Shown here piece after piece: positions 7,820 to 10,203 of a stretch of 10,203 nucleotides of DNA. Source of the stretch: Pseudomonadota bacterium (GTDB lineage: Bacteria; Pseudomonadota; Gammaproteobacteria; Steroidobacterales; Steroidobacteraceae); contig JAJYTX010000065.1 of assembly GCA_021792815.1 (NCBI GenBank), positions 1-10,203 of the forward strand, in the 5' to 3' direction. Positions within the stretch are counted from its first letter, which is position 1; each line of letters opens with the position of its first letter. The notes beneath the pieces are model-generated. The model was given only the letters and a program-made list of their open reading frames with translations. It was not told the origin of the DNA and made no database searches. The translations under genes and the position numbers were made by a program.

Positions 7820-9253
7820 TCAACTGCCGGCGGGGCTTGCGACCGCCTCCGGCACCGTAATAGTCGTCCGGATGAGCGTGCCGTCGCCGGGCTGCCACTC
7901 GAGCAACTGCATGAACTCGCGCACTCGCTTGACATATTCCACGGGCTGCCAGCCTTGCGCATAGCCGTTTTGGGCTTGGCTGTACCATTGCGGCTCGGCA
8001 AGCAGGGGCAGTACCTGGCTCACGGCGGCCCATGAGTCGGGGTTCTTGCCCATCCGCTGCGCCAGCACGCGCGCATCCTCGATGTGCCCGAAGCCTGCAT
8101 TGTAGGAGGCCACGAGGAACCAGGTGCGATCGGGTTGCGGAATGTGCGTCGGAATCATCTTGCGCACTTCCGCCAGGTAGTGGGCGCCGGCGAAGATGCT
8201 TTCCCGGGCATTGGCGCGATCGGTGATGCCCATTGCCTGAGCAGTATCCGAAGTCAGCATCATGACGCCCTTGGCACCGGCGGCAGAGATGGCTGCGGGA
8301 TTCCAGCGGGATTCCTGGAAGCCGATTGCCGCGAGCAGCCGCCAGTCGAACCCGTAGCGGGCCGCCGCTTCCTGGAACCAGGCACGATAGCGCGGCAGAC
8401 GCTGCGTGAAGTACAGCTCGAAAAGACGTGATTCCTCGAAATGCATCGGGTCCGCCTCAGCGGTATCCCGGTGCATGAGACGCGCAAGTTCCCCGGAGGC
8501 CCGGATCGCGTGGAAGAATCGGTTGACTGCCCGCATCAGATCGGGCGCCCCCTGGCGGACGATCCACTGGACCGGGCGAGCCTGGGGGAGGCTGAACGCG
8601 ACGCGCGTCCCCGGAAACAGGTGGCGAGCGTAAGCGTATGATCTGGCGTCTTCTATCGCGTAGCCCTCCGCACCGTCCGCCACGTCCTGGAGCGGGGTGG
8701 TGTCCGATTGGGCGAATTGCCACTTGAGGAACGGCGCAACCAGCTCCAGTTTCTGCAGGACGCCTTCCTGCGGGCTATGCGGCCGCACGATGAGCATCGC
8801 ATGCTGGAGCCGTGGGAGGTCGTCGGGCGCGGGCTGTCCGCTGCGATAGACCACCAGCTGGGGGATCTCGGCATAGGGTTCCGCAGGGGCCCCGACCTGG
8901 TCCCATGCCGCGTTCGCGGTGATCTGAGCGGCGGCGATATCGGCGCGTCCGGCAGCGAGCTCGGCCCTCAGGTCCGCTTCGTTCGCGACCGCGTAGATCT
9001 TCAACCCCAGGCCGAGGGAGGCCGCAAAGCGTTTGGCGAGATCGTATTCCAGGCCCTTGGGGCCTCGTGCTCCGAGGTAGTAGCAGGTCGGAAGGTTGAG
9101 CGTCACCACGCGAAGCTCGCCGCGCTGGCGGATCTGCTCGAGCGGGGTCGGCATGCGATCGCTGCGCACCAGCAGCGCAAAAGCGGTGATCGCGGACAGG
9201 GCGACGACCCTGGAGCCGGCACCTCTCAACCGTTTGCCGATGCGTCTTCGCAC
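7820..9253 (-). CDS. mltF: Membrane-bound lytic murein transglycosylase F
   Basis: 477 residues from the chosen start. It cuts peptidoglycan glycan strands in the periplasm with formation of 1,6-anhydro ends. The N-terminus (MRRRIGKRLRGAG, then VVALSAITAFALLV at about 16-29) is a charged segment followed by a hydrophobic one, a signal peptide or membrane anchor; no lipobox cysteine is seen. A solute-binding-protein-like regulatory domain follows (about 45-265, with LEYDLAKRFAASLGL), then the lysozyme-like SLT domain (about 295-410) with catalytic Glu314 in AAIGFQESRWNP, GAKGVMMLT and ASYNAGFGHIEDAR. A GTG at 9268 gives five more residues but has no ribosome site; GGAG 9 bases before the GTG at 9253 favours the shorter form. 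The gene diverges from tRNA-Ser and its upstream signals overlap the tRNA promoter. Confidence 0.95.
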   Translation of the reverse strand: MRRRIGKRLRGAGSRVVALSAITAFALLVRSDRMPTPLEQIRQRGELRVVTLNLPTCYYLGARGPKGLEYDLAKRFAASLGLGLKIYAVANEADLRAELAAGRADIAAAQITANAAWDQVGAPAEPYAEIPQLVVYRSGQPAPDDLPRLQHAMLIVRPHSPQEGVLQKLELVAPFLKWQFAQSDTTPLQDVADGAEGYAIEDARSYAYARHLFPGTRVAFSLPQARPVQWIVRQGAPDLMRAVNRFFHAIRASGELARLMHRDTAEADPMHFEESRLFELYFTQRLPRYRAWFQEAAARYGFDWRLLAAIGFQESRWNPAAISAAGAKGVMMLTSDTAQAMGITDRANARESIFAGAHYLAEVRKMIPTHIPQPDRTWFLVASYNAGFGHIEDARVLAQRMGKNPDSWAAVSQVLPLLAEPQWYSQAQNGYAQGWQPVEYVKRVREFMQLLEWQPGDGTLIRTTITVPEAVASPAGS

Positions 9254-9263
9254 GCAGGCAGAC

Positions 9264-9293
9264 TCCACAGGGACAAAAACGTCCAGCTATAAT
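9264..9293 (+). promoter_or_regulatory. Promoter of tRNA-Ser
   Basis: A perfect TATAAT lies at 9288-9293, with TCCACA (4 of 6 to the -35 consensus) at 9264-9269 and an 18-base spacer. The start would be near 9300, leaving a leader of about 7 bases before the mature tRNA. The spacer contains a GGAC/GTCC inverted repeat (9271-9284). The complementary strand of the same stretch also carries the mltF ribosome site. Confidence 0.65.
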
Positions 9294-9306
9294 AGCAGTT
9301 CTCCCC

Positions 9307-9399
9307 GGAGAGGTACCGAAGCGGTCATAACGGCGCCGACTCGAAATCGGATGGTCGGGTAAAACCGGCACGTGGGTTCGAATCCCACCCTCTCCGCCA
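9307..9399 (+). tRNA. tRNA-Ser, anticodon CGA
   Basis: 93 bases including an encoded CCA end. Acceptor arms GGAGAGG (9307-9313) and CCTCTCC (9389-9395) pair fully, with discriminator G at 9396 and CCA at 9397-9399. The anticodon loop CTCGAAA (9340-9346) gives anticodon CGA (9342-9344), which reads UCG serine codons. The T arm is GTGGG, TTCGAAT, CCCAC (9372-9388), and a long variable arm (about 9352-9371) marks the serine type. The outer anticodon-stem pair is a G/A mismatch (9335/9351); the other pairs are good. Confidence 0.96.
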
Positions 9400-9448
9400 C
9401 TCATTTTCAAGTAAAAACAATAATATAAGAGCGATCCTCAAACGGCAT

Positions 9449-9495
9449 CCCTGACCCGGTCCAACGTCCGGTCAGGGCCGGAAGCGGCCAGCGAG
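9449..9495 (+). ncRNA. Possible structured RNA with an SRP-RNA-like motif
   Basis: CCCTGACC (9449-9456) pairs perfectly with GGTCAGGG (9470-9477) around a 13-base loop. The 23 bases at 9470-9492 match, from memory, about 18 of the 23 bases of the conserved apical part of bacterial 4.5S RNA (GGTCAGG, then CCGGAAG, then CAGC or AGC). The mismatches fall on one side of the GGAA tetraloop and break its expected stem, so a working 4.5S RNA is doubtful. No good promoter was found directly upstream. Confidence 0.2.
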
Positions 9496-9588
9496 ACCCA
9501 GAGCGTGGCACCGCCCAAACGACGCCCGCCAAGCGCTGCCGGAAGCCGGGGCGGACTGAGGAAGGCTAGGACCAGCCGGTGGTGTTTT

Positions 9589-9659
9589 GGGGTACCTGGC
9601 ATCGCTCGCGTGGATGCTCCGACTTTCAACCCTTGCCGGTACGGTACCCTGTGGGTGCC
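9589..9659 (+). repeat. Competing inverted repeats GGGTACC / GGTACCC / GGGTGCC
   Basis: GGTACCC (9643-9649) can pair with GGGTACC (9590-9596), enclosing a small GCATC/GATGC hairpin (9599-9603 with 9613-9617), or with GGGTGCC (9653-9659) in a tight 7-pair hairpin with loop TGT and one G-T pair. The two foldings exclude each other. GGTAC also occurs directly beside this arm at 9638-9642. Confidence 0.4.
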
Positions 9660-9672
9660 AAATTAACTAAAA

Positions 9673-9690
9673 TAGACTGCGTCTAGACTG
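9673..9690. repeat. Palindrome and 11-base-spaced direct repeat
   Basis: TAGAC TGC GTCTA (9673-9685) is a perfect 5+5 inverted repeat, and TAGACTG occurs twice, at 9673-9679 and 9684-9690, 11 bases apart or about one helical turn. It lies just after an AT-rich patch (9660-9673) containing TAAAAT, and about 65 bases before the small broken frame. A protein binding site is possible. Confidence 0.3.
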
Positions 9691-9755
9691 GCAGCACAGG
9701 TCACCCGCATTCAGGCGGCCGAGCCTCAAGACTCACGATCCAGGGACCCAGCGGC

Positions 9756-10080
9756 GTGGGGGAGTCTTCGCGACCGCCCAGGCGGGGATGCCCCCTGGTC
9801 AAGGTCGTGCCGTTGCGGGTATCGGTGCTCGAGCTGGCTCGCCGCGAGGGGGGAGCGTCTGGGATTCGTGGGCGGTCACGTCGTGGTGCCGGACGTCTTC
9901 GACCGGCTGATCGTCACCCTGGTCAGGCAGGTCGACGAAGTGTGCGCGCCGATGCTCCTGGTTGACCATTTCGGGAAAAGCCGGCCGCTCCGGCCCGGCG
10001 GGTGCTGCACAGGTCGAGCGGCAGGCCGAGAGGGCCGAGAGCGACGGCTCGAGGGGGTCAACGAGGAGGAGCGATCCTGA
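9756..10080 (+). pseudogene. Small frameshifted reading frame of unknown function
   Basis: Two adjacent plus-strand frames look like parts of one protein. The first runs from GTG 9756 through VVPLRVSVLELARREG; the second carries ERLGFVGGHVVVPDVFDRLI, VTLVRQVDEVCAPMLLVDHF and ends at a TGA at 10078-10080. They join smoothly if one G is dropped from the run of six G at 9848-9853, giving about 107 residues with natural hydrophobic patterning and GC-rich third positions across the join. So this is a pseudogene, a programmed slip, or a sequencing error in a homopolymer. After about 9990 a third frame is also open to the window end, so the C-terminus is uncertain. The family is not recognised. It may belong to accessory DNA behind tRNA-Ser. 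Confidence 0.3.
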
Positions 10081-10203
10081 TCCGCGCCTGCGCGTGGCGC
10101 CGCCGCGTGGCGGCATCCTGACCTGCTCAAGGCAGGGCTGTCGGCTCATGCCGGTGCGGACCGGACAATCGCCAGCGAAAGAGCGGACCGCACGGACGCG
10201 CAC

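Larger units (their letters stand above)
9400..9755. other. Non-coding region behind tRNA-Ser with AT-rich patch and strong inverted repeats
   Basis: No convincing gene is seen in 356 bases. The first 30 or so (about 9400-9430) are clearly AT-rich against a GC-rich surrounding. Then come an 8-base-stem hairpin (9449-9477), a GGCC/GGCC hairpin (9476-9489), a CCGCCC/GGGCGG pair (9511-9516 with 9549-9554), two competing hairpins (9589-9659) and a palindrome with a direct repeat (9673-9690). None of the hairpins is followed by a T run, so a simple terminator is not evident. The density of pairing suggests a structured RNA or the edge of an accessory element. Confidence 0.5.

Noticed and set aside
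9449..9477. Intrinsic terminator for tRNA-Ser
   Set aside because: The hairpin is strong but no T run follows it, so it does not meet the usual pattern.
9799..10203. Minus-strand frame of 134 codons at the right edge
   Set aside because: It runs opposite the more protein-like plus-strand frame and has no domain signature.
1..10203. CRISPR array, insertion sequence ends, toxin-antitoxin pair or defence system
   Set aside because: No regularly spaced repeats, transposase motifs or recognisable defence domains were found on either strand.

Overview
High-GC bacterial chromosome. The block guaB-guaA opposite xseA, followed by tadA, mltF and a tRNA-Ser gene, together with the protein sequences, points to a Gammaproteobacterium, perhaps near the Xanthomonadales/Nevskiales/Steroidobacter type. 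The exact group is inference; no 16S or other marker is present.

Layout. (1) Positions 1-1453, minus strand: a TetR-family regulator followed by a MetE-like (cobalamin-independent methionine synthase-like) gene that overlaps it by 4 bases and runs off the left edge. (2) 1454-2119: about 670 bases with no convincing gene. (3) 2120-2533, plus strand: a small MoaF-like, probably calycin-fold, protein, divergent from the TetR gene. (4) 2802-5842, minus strand: guaB and guaA, the two GMP-branch enzymes of purine synthesis, sharing one base between stop and start codon. (5) 5899-7779, plus strand: xseA (exonuclease VII large subunit) and tadA (tRNA adenosine deaminase), 15 bases apart. (6) 7820-9253, minus strand: mltF, a membrane-bound lytic transglycosylase, convergent with tadA. 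(7) 9307-9399: tRNA-Ser(CGA), divergent from mltF. (8) 9400-10203: no recognisable housekeeping gene. This part starts with an AT-rich patch, then holds several strong inverted repeats, tandem and palindromic motifs, and one small reading frame that appears broken at a run of six G. It looks like the start of an accessory region behind a tRNA gene, but that is inference.

How the genes work together. GuaB makes XMP from IMP and GuaA aminates it to GMP, so their co-expression is expected. The guaB promoter is unusual: its -10 box lies so close to the ATG that the mRNA should be leaderless or nearly so, and a 6+6 base inverted repeat spans the -35/-10 spacer, which suggests direct repressor control. 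The left-hand TetR, MetE-like and MoaF-like genes may form a small regulated accessory locus whose substrate cannot be read from the sequence. Nothing in the window amounts to a clear new defence or mobile system; the most interesting points are the guaBA control region, the TetR/MetE-like/MoaF-like locus, and the structured DNA behind tRNA-Ser.
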